From DATAQC01 sp046263055 (GTDB lineage Bacteria; Actinomycetota; Acidimicrobiia; Acidimicrobiales; AC-14), in contig JBHELO010000093.1 of NCBI GenBank assembly GCA_046263055.1, positions 1-49,262 on the forward strand: a stretch of DNA of 49,262 nucleotides. Direction: 5' to 3'. The notes under the pieces were generated by a model. That model saw nothing but the letters and a program-made list of their open reading frames with translations. It was not told the DNA's origin and did not search any database. Position 1 is the stretch's first letter; each line of letters begins with the position of its first letter. Both the position numbers and the translations under genes were made by a program. This document shows positions 7,143 through 14,012 of this stretch, piece after piece.

Positions 7143-7547
7143 ATGACCATGACCGACCCCATCGCCGACATGCTGACCCGTATCCGAAATGGGTCGGTGG
7201 CCGCCCAGGACCAGGTCCGCATGCCGTCGTCCAAGCTCAAGGAGTCCCTGGCCGCCATCCTGCGCCAGGAGGGCTACATCGCCGACTTCCGGGTGATGGA
7301 CGAGCCGACGCGCCCGGGCCGCACGCTCGAGATCGTCATGAAGTACACGCCGGACCGCCACCCCACCATCACCGGCCTGCGCCGGGTGTCCAAGCCCGGC
7401 CTCCGGGTGTACATCAAGGCCGACCGCCTACCCCGCGTCCTGGGCGGGCTGGGGGTGGCCGTCCTCTCGACCAGCCAGGGGCTCATGACCGACCGCGAGG
7501 CGCGCAAGCGCCGGGTCGGTGGTGAGGTCCTCTGTTACGTATGGTGA
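7143..7547 (+). CDS. rpsH: 30S ribosomal protein S8
   Basis: S8 binds helix 21 of 16S rRNA and in many bacteria also represses the spc operon by binding its mRNA. The 134-aa protein has the typical start (MTDPIADMLTRIRNGS), the segment VRMPSSKLKESLAAILRQEG, and the C-terminal motif GVAVLSTSQGLMTDREARK followed by GGEVLCYVW. ATGs at 7143 and 7149 are both possible starts; the second gives the more common N-terminus. Its place between rpsZ and rplF is standard. Confidence 0.96.
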   Translation: MTMTDPIADMLTRIRNGSVAAQDQVRMPSSKLKESLAAILRQEGYIADFRVMDEPTRPGRTLEIVMKYTPDRHPTITGLRRVSKPGLRVYIKADRLPRVLGGLGVAVLSTSQGLMTDREARKRRVGGEVLCYVW

Positions 7548-7569
7548 CCGACGAGGCGGTGAGGCGCTG

Positions 7570-8109
7570 ATGTCGCGGATCGGACGATCGCCCATCCCCG
7601 TGCCCGAGGGCGTGGACGTCTCGGTGGCCGACGGGCGGGTCACCGTGACCGGCCCCCGGGGCACGCTGGAGCAAGTCCTGCCGCCGGCCATGTCGGTGCG
7701 GCGCGACGACGGCGTGCTGGTGGTGGAGCGCCCCGACGACGAGCGCCAGCACCGGGCGCTCCACGGCCTCACCCGGTCGCTCGTGAACAACATGGTGGTC
7801 GGCGTCACCGAGGGCTACTCGCGAGACCTCGAGATCGTCGGGGTCGGCTACCGGGCCACCGCCCAGGGGCCGAACCGCCTGGAGCTGGCCCTCGGCTTCA
7901 GCCACCCGGTGGTGGTCGAGGCACCGGACGGCATCACCTTCGAGGTCCCGGCGCCCACCCGCATCTCGGTCCGGGGCATCGACAAGCAGGCGGTGGGCCA
8001 GGTGGCGGCCAACATCCGTCGCATCCGCAAGCCCGAGCCCTACAAGGGCAAGGGCGTCCGCTACGCCGGCGAAGTCGTGCGCCGCAAGGCCGGCAAGGCC
8101 GCCAAGTGA
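7570..8109 (+). CDS. rplF: 50S ribosomal protein L6
   Basis: L6 sits near the factor-binding site of the large subunit. The 179-aa protein shows both repeated domains: MSRIGRSPIPVPEGVDV at the start, then LVNNMVVGVTEGYSRDLEIV, GYRATAQGPNRLELALGFSH, and the C-terminal signature KPEPYKGKGVRYAGEVVRRK. The ATG at 7570 gives the normal length; the frame is open for 17 more codons upstream but those overlap the rpsH end. The preceding GAGGCG gives a modest ribosome-binding site. Confidence 0.96.
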   Translation: MSRIGRSPIPVPEGVDVSVADGRVTVTGPRGTLEQVLPPAMSVRRDDGVLVVERPDDERQHRALHGLTRSLVNNMVVGVTEGYSRDLEIVGVGYRATAQGPNRLELALGFSHPVVVEAPDGITFEVPAPTRISVRGIDKQAVGQVAANIRRIRKPEPYKGKGVRYAGEVVRRKAGKAAK

Positions 8110-8119
8110 GGCTCCTCGT

Positions 8120-8485
8120 ATGACCTTCTCCTCCAAGCAAAAAGCGCTGGCCCGATCCCGCCGCCACCGGCGGGTGCGCAAGCGGGTCTCCGGGTCGGCC
8201 GAGCGGCCGCGCCTGGCCGTCTTCCGCTCGAACAAGCACGTCACCGCCCAGGTCATCGACGACGTGGCCGGCCGCACCCTGGCCGCCGCCAGCACGGTGG
8301 AGGTCGAGCTGCGCACCGGTGCCACCGGCAACCGGGAGGCGGCGGCCATCGTCGGTCGCCTGGTGGCCGAGCGGGCCAGGGCCGCCGGGGTCGAGCGGGT
8401 CGTGTTCGACCGGGGCGGGTTCCAGTACCACGGCCGGGTCGCGGCCGTCGCCGACGCCGCCCGAGCAGCGGGATTGGAGCTGTAA
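8120..8485 (+). CDS. rplR: 50S ribosomal protein L18
   Basis: L18 binds 5S rRNA together with L5 and links it to the large subunit. The 121-aa product starts with a basic helix (KALARSRRHRRVRKRVSG), then RPRLAVFRSNKHVTAQVIDD and the C-terminal signature FDRGGFQYHGRVAAVADAAR. Length is normal. The stop codon TAA is immediately followed by the rpsE ATG. Confidence 0.96.
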   Translation: MTFSSKQKALARSRRHRRVRKRVSGSAERPRLAVFRSNKHVTAQVIDDVAGRTLAAASTVEVELRTGATGNREAAAIVGRLVAERARAAGVERVVFDRGGFQYHGRVAAVADAARAAGLEL

Positions 8486-9034
8486 ATGGCCGAGAGCCAG
8501 TACGCCGAGCGGGTCATCGCCATCAACCGGGTCGCCAAGGTCGTGAAGGGTGGCCGGCGGTTCTCCTTCACCGCCCTGGTCGTGGTGGGCGACGGCGGCG
8601 GCAAGGTGGGCCTGGGCTACGGGAAGGCCAAGGAGGTCCCGGCCGCCATCCAGAAGGGCATCGAGGAGGCCAAGAAGAACCTCTTCGACGTCCCCCTGGC
8701 CGGGTCCACCATCACCCATCCCACCCTCGGCGAGCGCGGTGCCGGGCGGGTGCTGCTCAAGCCCGCCGCTCCGGGCACCGGCGTGATCGCCGGCGGTGCG
8801 GCCCGGGCCATCCTCGAGTCGGCCGGCATCCACGACATCCTGGCCAAGTCGCTCGGCTCCTCCAACGCCATCAACGTGGCGCACGCCACGGTGGCCGGCC
8901 TGCGGTCCCTGAAACGTCCCGACGACGTGGCCCGCATGCGGGGCAAGTCGCCCGCCGAGGTCACCCCCGCCGGCCTGTTGCGGGCCTACGAGGAGACGCG
9001 CCGCGGCCCCCACGTCCCGACCGAGGTGGCGTGA
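8486..9034 (+). CDS. rpsE: 30S ribosomal protein S5
   Basis: S5 contributes to decoding accuracy and mRNA unwinding at the entry channel. The 182-aa product has the double-stranded-RNA-binding-like N-domain (YAERVIAINRVAKVVKGG, RRFSFTALVVVGDGGGKVG, GYGKAKEVPAAIQKGIEEA) and the C-terminal domain (GTGVIAGGAARAILESAG, KSLGSSNAINVAHATV). It starts right after the rplR stop. The last base of its stop is the first base of the preferred rpmD start (TGATG). Confidence 0.96.
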   Translation: MAESQYAERVIAINRVAKVVKGGRRFSFTALVVVGDGGGKVGLGYGKAKEVPAAIQKGIEEAKKNLFDVPLAGSTITHPTLGERGAGRVLLKPAAPGTGVIAGGAARAILESAGIHDILAKSLGSSNAINVAHATVAGLRSLKRPDDVARMRGKSPAEVTPAGLLRAYEETRRGPHVPTEVA

Positions 9035-9375
9035 TGACCGACCACCACGGCGCCGCCGCTGAACCCAGCACCGAGGGGGGGAGCCTGAGGGTCACCCAGG
9101 TGCGCTCGGCCATCGGGGTCAAGCCCGCCCACCGGGGGACGCTGCGGGCCCTGGGGCTGGGCGGGATCGGCAAGGTCAACCACCTGCCCGACCGCCCTGA
9201 GATCCGGGGCATGATCGCCCGCGTCCCCCACCTCGTGGAGGTGGTGGAATCCGACGACCGGCCCACCGGCCGCCCCCGCCCCGTCACCCGCTCGCCCCGG
9301 CGACGTCCCCGGGGACCGGCGGGATCGGGCGCATCCACCGACGGCGGATCCAGCGGAAAGGACGAGTCCCGATGA
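9034..9375 (+). CDS. rpmD: 50S ribosomal protein L30 with extensions at both ends
   Basis: The conserved 55-60 residue L30 core begins around residue 23: LRVTQVRSAIGVKPAHRGTL, then RALGLGGIGKVNHLPDRPEI and RGMIARVPHLVEV. L30 is normally 55-65 aa; this protein is 113 aa because of a 20-residue acidic N-terminal extension and a 35-residue Arg/Pro/Gly/Ser-rich C-terminal tail. The start could also be the GTG at 9031, one codon earlier. The stop overlaps the rplO start (ATGA). The core leaves no real doubt about identity. Confidence 0.9.
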   Translation: MTDHHGAAAEPSTEGGSLRVTQVRSAIGVKPAHRGTLRALGLGGIGKVNHLPDRPEIRGMIARVPHLVEVVESDDRPTGRPRPVTRSPRRRPRGPAGSGASTDGGSSGKDESR

Positions 9376-9860
9376 AGGTCCACGATCTGCGCCCGGCCCC
9401 CGGGTCCAGCCGGCCCCGCCGGCGTGTCGGCCGCGGCATCGGCGGCAAGGGAGGCAAGACGGCGGGCCGGGGCATCAAGGGCCAGAACGCCCGCAACTCG
9501 GTACGGCCGGGCTTCGAGGGCGGCCAGATGCCGTTGTCGCGCCGGGTGCCCAAGCTCAAAGGGTTCAAGAACCCCTTCCGGGTGGAGTACGCGGTGATCA
9601 ACCTCGACGCTCTCCAGGAGGTGGAGGGCGACGAGGTGACGCCCGACACTTTGCGGGCCCGCGGGATGGTGCACAAGCAGGGCATGGTCAAGGTGCTCGG
9701 CAGGGGCGAGCTGTCCCGCCCGGTACGGGTCTCGGCCCACGCCTTCTCCAAGTCCGCCGAGGCGGCCATCACCGCCGCGGGCGGTACCTTTGAGGTCCTG
9801 CCGCCGCCCTTCGGGCACGGTCGCAAGCCGGCCACCGGCAACGCTCTGACCAACCGCTAG
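9372..9860 (+). CDS. rplO: 50S ribosomal protein L15
   Basis: L15 is a late-assembly 23S rRNA-binding protein. The 162-aa product has the Gly/Arg-rich N-terminal arm (RPRRRVGRGIGGKGGKTAGR), the FEGGQMPLSRRVPKLKGFKN segment, and the C-terminal globular domain with VKVLGRGELSRPVRVSAHAF and KSAEAAITAAGG. Length is normal. It starts on the ATGA overlap with rpmD and ends 48 bp before secY, the usual downstream gene. Confidence 0.96.
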   Translation: MKVHDLRPAPGSSRPRRRVGRGIGGKGGKTAGRGIKGQNARNSVRPGFEGGQMPLSRRVPKLKGFKNPFRVEYAVINLDALQEVEGDEVTPDTLRARGMVHKQGMVKVLGRGELSRPVRVSAHAFSKSAEAAITAAGGTFEVLPPPFGHGRKPATGNALTNR

Positions 9861-9908
9861 CCAGCCGCCACCAGACCACCACCCCGAGACGCCGGGAACA
9901 GGGGAGCC

Positions 9909-11201
9909 ATGCTGTCGAGCCTCAAGAACATGTTCAAGGTCCCGGACCTCCGGAACAAGATCCTGTTCACGCTCTTCCTCATCGCCCTGTACCGGCTGGG
10001 CTCCAACGTCACCGTCCCCGGCATCGACTTCGCCGCCGTCCAGGAGCTCCAGCGGAGCGCGTCCAAAGGCGGGGTGCTCGGGTTCCTGAACCTCTTCTCG
10101 GGCGGGGCGCTCACCCAGATGGCGGTGTTCGCCCTCGGGATCATGCCCTACATCACCAGCTCGATCATCATGCAGCTCCTGGCGGTGGTCATCCCCAAGA
10201 TCGAGCAGTGGCAGCAGCAGGGGGCGGTCGGGCAGAAGAAGATCACCCAGTGGACGCGCTACATGACGGTCGGCCTCGGCATCCTCCAGGCCACCGGCAT
10301 CACCTACCAGTTCAACAACGGGCTGCTGCGGGGGACCACCACGAACACGGCCCCGTTGGTCAAGCACTTCGACGTGGCCCACGTCTCGCTGATCGTGCTG
10401 ACCATCACCGCTGGCACCGCCGTGGTCATGTGGATGGGCGAGGCCATCACCCAGCGGGGCATCGGCAACGGCATGTCCATCCTCATCTTCGCCAACGTCG
10501 TGAGCCGCATGCCCGCCCAGCTCGGCAACGTTCGGGCCGAGGGCGGCAACGTCGTCTTCGGCCTGGTCTGGGTGATGGGCATCGTCATGATCCTGGCCAT
10601 CGTGTTCATGGAGGAAGGCCAGCGCCGCATCCCGGTCCAGTTCGCCAAGCGGGTGGTGGGCCGGCGCATGTACGGCGGCCAGAGCACCTACATCCCGCTG
10701 AAGGTCAACCAGGCCGGCGTCATCCCCATCATCTTCGCCAGCTCGGTCCTCTACTTCCCGGTGCTGCTCTCCAACGTGATCCCCTGGAAGGGCGCCGTGG
10801 ACTTCACCAACCACTACCTGCTGCGGCCCGACAACTTCGTCTACATCGGCGTCTACGGCCTGCTCATCATCTTCTTCACGTACTTCTACACGGCCATCAC
10901 GTTCAACCCCCAGCAGCAGGCCGACATCATCCGCAAGCAGGGAGGCTTCATCCCCGGCATCCGTCCCGGGCCCCCCACCGAGCGCTACCTGGGCACCATC
11001 CTCAACCGCATCACCCTGCCCGGGTCCGTCTTCCTGGCCACCATCGCCCTGGTGCCCCAGATCGCCCTGGCCGTCTACGGCATCCAGAGCTTCCCCTTCG
11101 GTGGCGTGACGATCCTCATCGCCGTGGGCGTGGCCCTGGAGACGATGAAGCAGATCGACAGCCAGCTCATGATGCGCAACTACGAGGGCTTCCTGGCGTG
11201 A
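9909..11201 (+). CDS. secY: Protein translocase subunit SecY
   Basis: SecY is the ten-helix channel of the Sec translocon, which exports unfolded proteins and inserts membrane proteins together with SecE, SecG and SecA. The 430-aa product shows the short cytoplasmic start, helix 1 (LFTLFLIALYRLGSNVTVPG), the plug-region segment LGFLNLFSGGALTQMAVFALG, GIMPYITSSIIMQLL in helix 2, WMGEAITQRGIGNGMSILIF, and the cytoplasmic loop QFAKRVVGRRMYGGQSTYIP split by Gly-Gly. About ten hydrophobic segments can be seen. A strong ribosome-binding site (AGGGGAG) precedes the ATG. It is the usual end of the spc operon. Confidence 0.96.
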   Translation: MLSSLKNMFKVPDLRNKILFTLFLIALYRLGSNVTVPGIDFAAVQELQRSASKGGVLGFLNLFSGGALTQMAVFALGIMPYITSSIIMQLLAVVIPKIEQWQQQGAVGQKKITQWTRYMTVGLGILQATGITYQFNNGLLRGTTTNTAPLVKHFDVAHVSLIVLTITAGTAVVMWMGEAITQRGIGNGMSILIFANVVSRMPAQLGNVRAEGGNVVFGLVWVMGIVMILAIVFMEEGQRRIPVQFAKRVVGRRMYGGQSTYIPLKVNQAGVIPIIFASSVLYFPVLLSNVIPWKGAVDFTNHYLLRPDNFVYIGVYGLLIIFFTYFYTAITFNPQQQADIIRKQGGFIPGIRPGPPTERYLGTILNRITLPGSVFLATIALVPQIALAVYGIQSFPFGGVTILIAVGVALETMKQIDSQLMMRNYEGFLA

Positions 11202-11279
11202 GCAGCACGCTCCGGTCGTCGAGCTGTGGGCCTCGCACCCGAACCGCCGCTGGCCCCCCCAGGGGTGGCGTCGGCTGAC

Positions 11280-11948
11280 GTGGGGAGTCGCCGGCTCGTC
11301 ATTCTCGGCAAGCAGGGTGCCGGGAAAGGGACCCAGGCCGAGCGGCTGGCCCACCTCTACCGGGTTCCCAGGATCTCCACCGGGGACATCTTCCGCGCCG
11401 TGGTGAAGGAGGGGGCGGGGGCGGGCCGGCAGGCCAAGGTCTATATGGACGCCGGCGAGCTGGTCCCCGACCAGGTGGTGGTGGACGTGGTGGCCGAGCG
11501 CCTCCGCCGGCCCGATGCGGCCAGTGGCTTCGTGCTCGACGGCTTCCCCCGCAACGTGGTCCAGGCCGAGGCCCTAGACGGCATGCTCGAGGCCCACGGC
11601 GTGGACCTGGTGCTCGAGCTCGAGGTGCCGACCGACCTGGTGCTGCGGCGCCTGGCCGGCCGGCGGGTGTGCGTGGAGTGCGGGACCAACTACAGCCCGG
11701 AGAGCCCGCCGGCCGACGACTGGGTCTGCGACCGCTGCGGCGGCAAGGTCGTCCAGCGCGACGACGACACCGAGGTCGCCATCAGCCGGCGGCTGGCCCT
11801 CTACGAGGCCGCCACGGAGCCCCTGGTGGCCTGGTACCTGGCCCAGGACAAGCTGGCCGCGGTCGACGGTGTGGGCTCGCCCGACACCGTCACCGGCCGG
11901 CTGCGGCGGGCCATCGACAACCGCCTGGGCTCCCGGGCGGCCAGGTGA
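11280..11948 (+). CDS. adk: Adenylate kinase, zinc-lid type
   Basis: Adenylate kinase interconverts ATP plus AMP and two ADP. The 222-aa product has the P-loop GKQGAGKGTQ, the AMP-binding segment RISTGDIFR, the FVLDGFPRNVVQAEALD motif, and a long LID domain with four cysteines (CVECG...WVCDRCGG, C-x2-C-x16-C-x2-C) that probably holds a structural zinc. The P-loop has GKQG where most family members have G-x-PG. The start is uncertain: GTG codons at 11226, 11265 and 11280 are in frame. I prefer 11280 because the preceding 18 codons use A/T at third positions far more than the gene body does, and because conserved sequence begins right after it. Confidence 0.92.
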   Translation: MGSRRLVILGKQGAGKGTQAERLAHLYRVPRISTGDIFRAVVKEGAGAGRQAKVYMDAGELVPDQVVVDVVAERLRRPDAASGFVLDGFPRNVVQAEALDGMLEAHGVDLVLELEVPTDLVLRRLAGRRVCVECGTNYSPESPPADDWVCDRCGGKVVQRDDDTEVAISRRLALYEAATEPLVAWYLAQDKLAAVDGVGSPDTVTGRLRRAIDNRLGSRAAR

Positions 11949-11970
11949 GCGGCGAGGAGGTGCGACCCAG

Positions 11971-12714
11971 GTGCTGAAGTCCACGGCCGAGGTGGCCAAG
12001 ATGCGGCGGGCCGGCCGGGTGGTGGCCGAGATGCTCGACGAGTGCGAGAAGGCGGCCCGGCCCGGGGTGACGACGGCCCAGCTCGACCAGGTGGCCCGTG
12101 GGGTGCTGGAACGCCGCAACGCCCGCTCCAACTTCCTCAACTACCACGGCTTCCCAGCGGTGATCTGCGCGTCGCCCAACAACGTGATCGTCCATGGCAT
12201 CCCCGGGGCCTACGTCTTGGAGGAGGGCGACATCCTGTCCATCGACTGCGGGGCCATCATCGAGGGCTACCACGGCGACGCCGCCCGTACCATCCCCATC
12301 GGGTCGGTGAGCAACGAGGCCGAGCGCCTCATCAAGACCACCCGCGAGAGCCTCTGGGCCGGCATCGAGTACGTGCGGGCCGGATGTCGCATCTCCGACA
12401 TCGGCTACGCCGTCCAGCAGGTGGCCGAGGGCGAGGGCTTCAAGGTGGTGCGGGAGTACGTGGGCCACGGGATCGGCACCGCCATGCACGAGGACCCCCA
12501 GGTCCCCAACTACGGGCCGCCGGGGAAGGGCATCAAGCTCAAGGTGGGCCACGTGCTGGCGGTTGAGCCCATGGTCAATTTGGGCAGCGCCCGCACTACC
12601 CTGGCCAACGACGGCTGGACCGTGTACACCGCCGACGGCCGCCTGTCCGCCCACTTCGAGCACTCCATCGCCGTCACCGACGACGGCCCCGAGGTCCTGA
12701 CCGTCTCCGGGTGA
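11971..12714 (+). CDS. map: Methionine aminopeptidase, type I
   Basis: This cytosolic metalloenzyme removes the initiator methionine from new proteins. The 247-aa product shows the type I pita-bread fold: the metal ligands are the Asp in LSIDCGA (about residue 92) and in YHGDAART (about 103), the His in REYVGHGIGTAMHEDPQVPN, and the Glu residues in AVEPM and EHSIAV. The catalytic His is in SPNNVIVHGIP. The GTG at 11971 gives the normal length and has the ribosome-binding site GAGGAGG about 10 nt upstream. Placement between adk and infA is the usual order. Confidence 0.95.
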   Translation: MLKSTAEVAKMRRAGRVVAEMLDECEKAARPGVTTAQLDQVARGVLERRNARSNFLNYHGFPAVICASPNNVIVHGIPGAYVLEEGDILSIDCGAIIEGYHGDAARTIPIGSVSNEAERLIKTTRESLWAGIEYVRAGCRISDIGYAVQQVAEGEGFKVVREYVGHGIGTAMHEDPQVPNYGPPGKGIKLKVGHVLAVEPMVNLGSARTTLANDGWTVYTADGRLSAHFEHSIAVTDDGPEVLTVSG

Positions 12715-12748
12715 CCGGCGGCCGGTGGGAGCAGGCCGGGTGCCCTGC

Positions 12749-12799
12749 TAGCATTGGGGGTCCCCGAGTTGTACGGCGGTTCCGACCGCGCGCTCGGGG
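12749..12799 (+). promoter_or_regulatory. Predicted infA promoter -10 box and 5' leader hairpin
   Basis: A TAGCAT box at 12749-12754 matches the actinobacterial TANNNT -10 pattern. A start point 7-8 nt later would put the perfect inverted repeat CCCCGAG (12762-12768) / CTCGGGG (12793-12799) at the very 5' end of the transcript. Inside it lies a second stem GCGG (12776-12779) / CCGC (12786-12789) with loop TTCCGA. The hairpin ends 17 nt before the GGAGG ribosome-binding site of infA. The inverted repeats are certain; promoter and function are inference. Confidence 0.5.
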
Positions 12800-12826
12800 C
12801 TACTGCACGCCCCACCGGAGGTTTCC

Positions 12827-13051
12827 CTGCCCAAGCCCAAGGAAGACGCGATCGTGCTGGAGGGTACGGTCGTCGAGCCGCTCCCGAACGCCATGTTTCG
12901 CGTCGAGTTGGAGAACGGCCACAAGGTGCTCGCCCACATCTCCGGGAAGATGCGGATGCACTACATCCGGATCCTCCCCGGTGACCGGGTGCAGGTGGAG
13001 CTGACGCCCTACGACCTCAGCCGGGGTCGGATCACCTACCGGTACAAATAG
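12827..13051 (+). CDS. infA: Translation initiation factor IF-1, apparent CTG start
   Basis: IF-1 binds the 30S A site during initiation. The product (74 aa from CTG) matches the whole IF-1 family: KEDAIVLEGTVVEPLPNAMF, RVELENGHKVLAHISGKMR, HYIRILPGDRVQVELTPYD and LSRGRITYRYK. No ATG, GTG or TTG lies in frame upstream of the conserved KEDAI segment. The CTG at 12827 is followed by codons for PKPKEDAI and is preceded by GGAGG at 12817-12821 with a 5-nt gap, an ideal arrangement. The next usual start (GTG at 12854) would cut off the first nine residues, including the first beta strand. The CTG start is inference, but it is well supported. Confidence 0.9.
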   Translation: MPKPKEDAIVLEGTVVEPLPNAMFRVELENGHKVLAHISGKMRMHYIRILPGDRVQVELTPYDLSRGRITYRYK

Positions 13052-13072
13052 CCACCGAGGACCAACGCGCTC

Positions 13073-13186
13073 ATGAAAGTTCGACCCAGCGTGAAGAAGA
13101 TGTGCGAGAAGTGCAAGGTGATCCGCCGTGAGGGCACGGTGATGGTCATCTGCTCCAACCACCGCCACAAGCAGCGGCAGGGTTGA
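13073..13186 (+). CDS. rpmJ: 50S ribosomal protein L36
   Basis: This 37-aa protein is the smallest ribosomal protein. It starts MKVRPSVKKMCEKCK and carries the zinc ligands C11, C14, C27 and H32 (C-x2-C-x12-C-x4-H), so it is the zinc-binding form. It lies 21 nt after infA and 1 nt before the rpsM GTG, the universal infA-rpmJ-rpsM order. GAGGA upstream is a plausible ribosome-binding site. Confidence 0.96.
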   Translation: MKVRPSVKKMCEKCKVIRREGTVMVICSNHRHKQRQG

Positions 13187-13187
13187 C

Positions 13188-13568
13188 GTGGCGCGCATCG
13201 CCGGCGTCGACATCCCTCGCGAGAAGCGGCTGGAGATCTCCCTCACGTACATCCTGGGGATCGGCCGCACCACCGCCAACACCGTGTGCACGGCCACCGA
13301 CATCGATCCCGGGACCCGGGTGCGCGACCTCACCGACGAGGAGGTCGCCAAGCTTCGGGCCTGGATCGACCAGAACCTCAAGGTGGAGGGCGACCTGCGC
13401 CGGGACGTGGCCCAGGACATCAAGCGCAAGATCGAGATCGGCTGCTACGCCGGCATCCGCCACCGCCGCGGCCTGCCCGTCCGTGGCCAGCGGACCCACA
13501 CCAATGCCCGCACCCGTAAAGGCCCCAAGAAGACCGTGGCCGGCAAGAAGAAGGTGAGGAAGCACTGA
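13188..13568 (+). CDS. rpsM: 30S ribosomal protein S13
   Basis: S13 is in the small-subunit head and contacts tRNA and the large subunit. The 126-aa product has MARIAGVDIPREKRLEISL, YILGIGRTTANTVC (the helix-hairpin region), the helix RDLTDEEVAKLRAWID, and the basic end YAGIRHRRGLPVRGQRTHTN followed by ARTRKGPKKT. Length is normal. It starts with GTG one base after the rpmJ stop. Confidence 0.96.
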   Translation: MARIAGVDIPREKRLEISLTYILGIGRTTANTVCTATDIDPGTRVRDLTDEEVAKLRAWIDQNLKVEGDLRRDVAQDIKRKIEIGCYAGIRHRRGLPVRGQRTHTNARTRKGPKKTVAGKKKVRKH

Positions 13569-13613
13569 TGACCCGGATTGAGGCGCCGATCCGGACGGAG
13601 GCGGGGCTCGCCC

Positions 13614-14012
13614 GTGCCTAAGCCCAAGCCCGGTGGCCGCCGGCCCCGCAAGCGCGAGCGCAAGAACGTCACCTTCGGCGTCGCCCACATCAAGAGCTCG
13701 TTCAACAACACCATCGTGTCAATCTCCGACACCGAGGGGAACGTGCTGGCGTGGGCGTCGGCCGGCAACGTGGGCTTCAAGGGCTCGCGCAAGTCCACCC
13801 CCTTCGCCGCCCAGCTGGCCGCCGAGACCTGCGCCCGCCGGGCCATGGAGCACGGCGTGCGTCGGGTGGAGGTGGTCGTGAAGGGCCCGGGCTCGGGCCG
13901 GGAGACCGCCATCCGCTCCATCACCGCCGCCGGCATCGAGGTGGCCGGCATCAAGGACCTCACCCCGATCCCCCACAACGGCTGCCGCCCCCCGAAGCGC
14001 AGGAGGGTCTGA
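13614..14012 (+). CDS. rpsK: 30S ribosomal protein S11
   Basis: S11 lines the platform near the E site. The 132-aa product has a basic N-terminus (PKPKPGGRRPRKRERKN), then VTFGVAHIKSSFNNTIVSI, GFKGSRKSTPFAAQLAAE, VVVKGPGSGRETAIRSI and the end TPIPHNGCRPPKRRRV. I chose GTG at 13614 because it gives the normal length and has GGAGG about 12 nt upstream; a TTG at 13578 is also in frame. Between rpsM and this start lies a small inverted repeat CCGGAT/ATCCGG (13573-13594). The stop overlaps the rpsD start by 1 nt. Confidence 0.95.
   Translation: MPKPKPGGRRPRKRERKNVTFGVAHIKSSFNNTIVSISDTEGNVLAWASAGNVGFKGSRKSTPFAAQLAAETCARRAMEHGVRRVEVVVKGPGSGRETAIRSITAAGIEVAGIKDLTPIPHNGCRPPKRRRV

Noticed and set aside
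8961..11354. A 797-codon open frame on the minus strand opposite rpmD-secY, and others such as 2923-4392, 13445-15529 and 24863-27535.
   Set aside because: Very high GC content leaves few stop codons in shadow frames. The translations are His/Gly/Asp/Val-rich mirror images of known genes and have no recognisable motifs.
12854..13051. infA starting at GTG 12854.
   Set aside because: It removes the conserved first strand of IF-1 and has no ribosome-binding site at the right distance, while CTG 12827 has an ideal one.
13573..13594. Inverted repeat CCGGAT/ATCCGG between rpsM and rpsK as a regulatory hairpin.
   Set aside because: Six base pairs in GC-rich DNA with a 10-nt loop is close to what chance gives, and no related site is seen.
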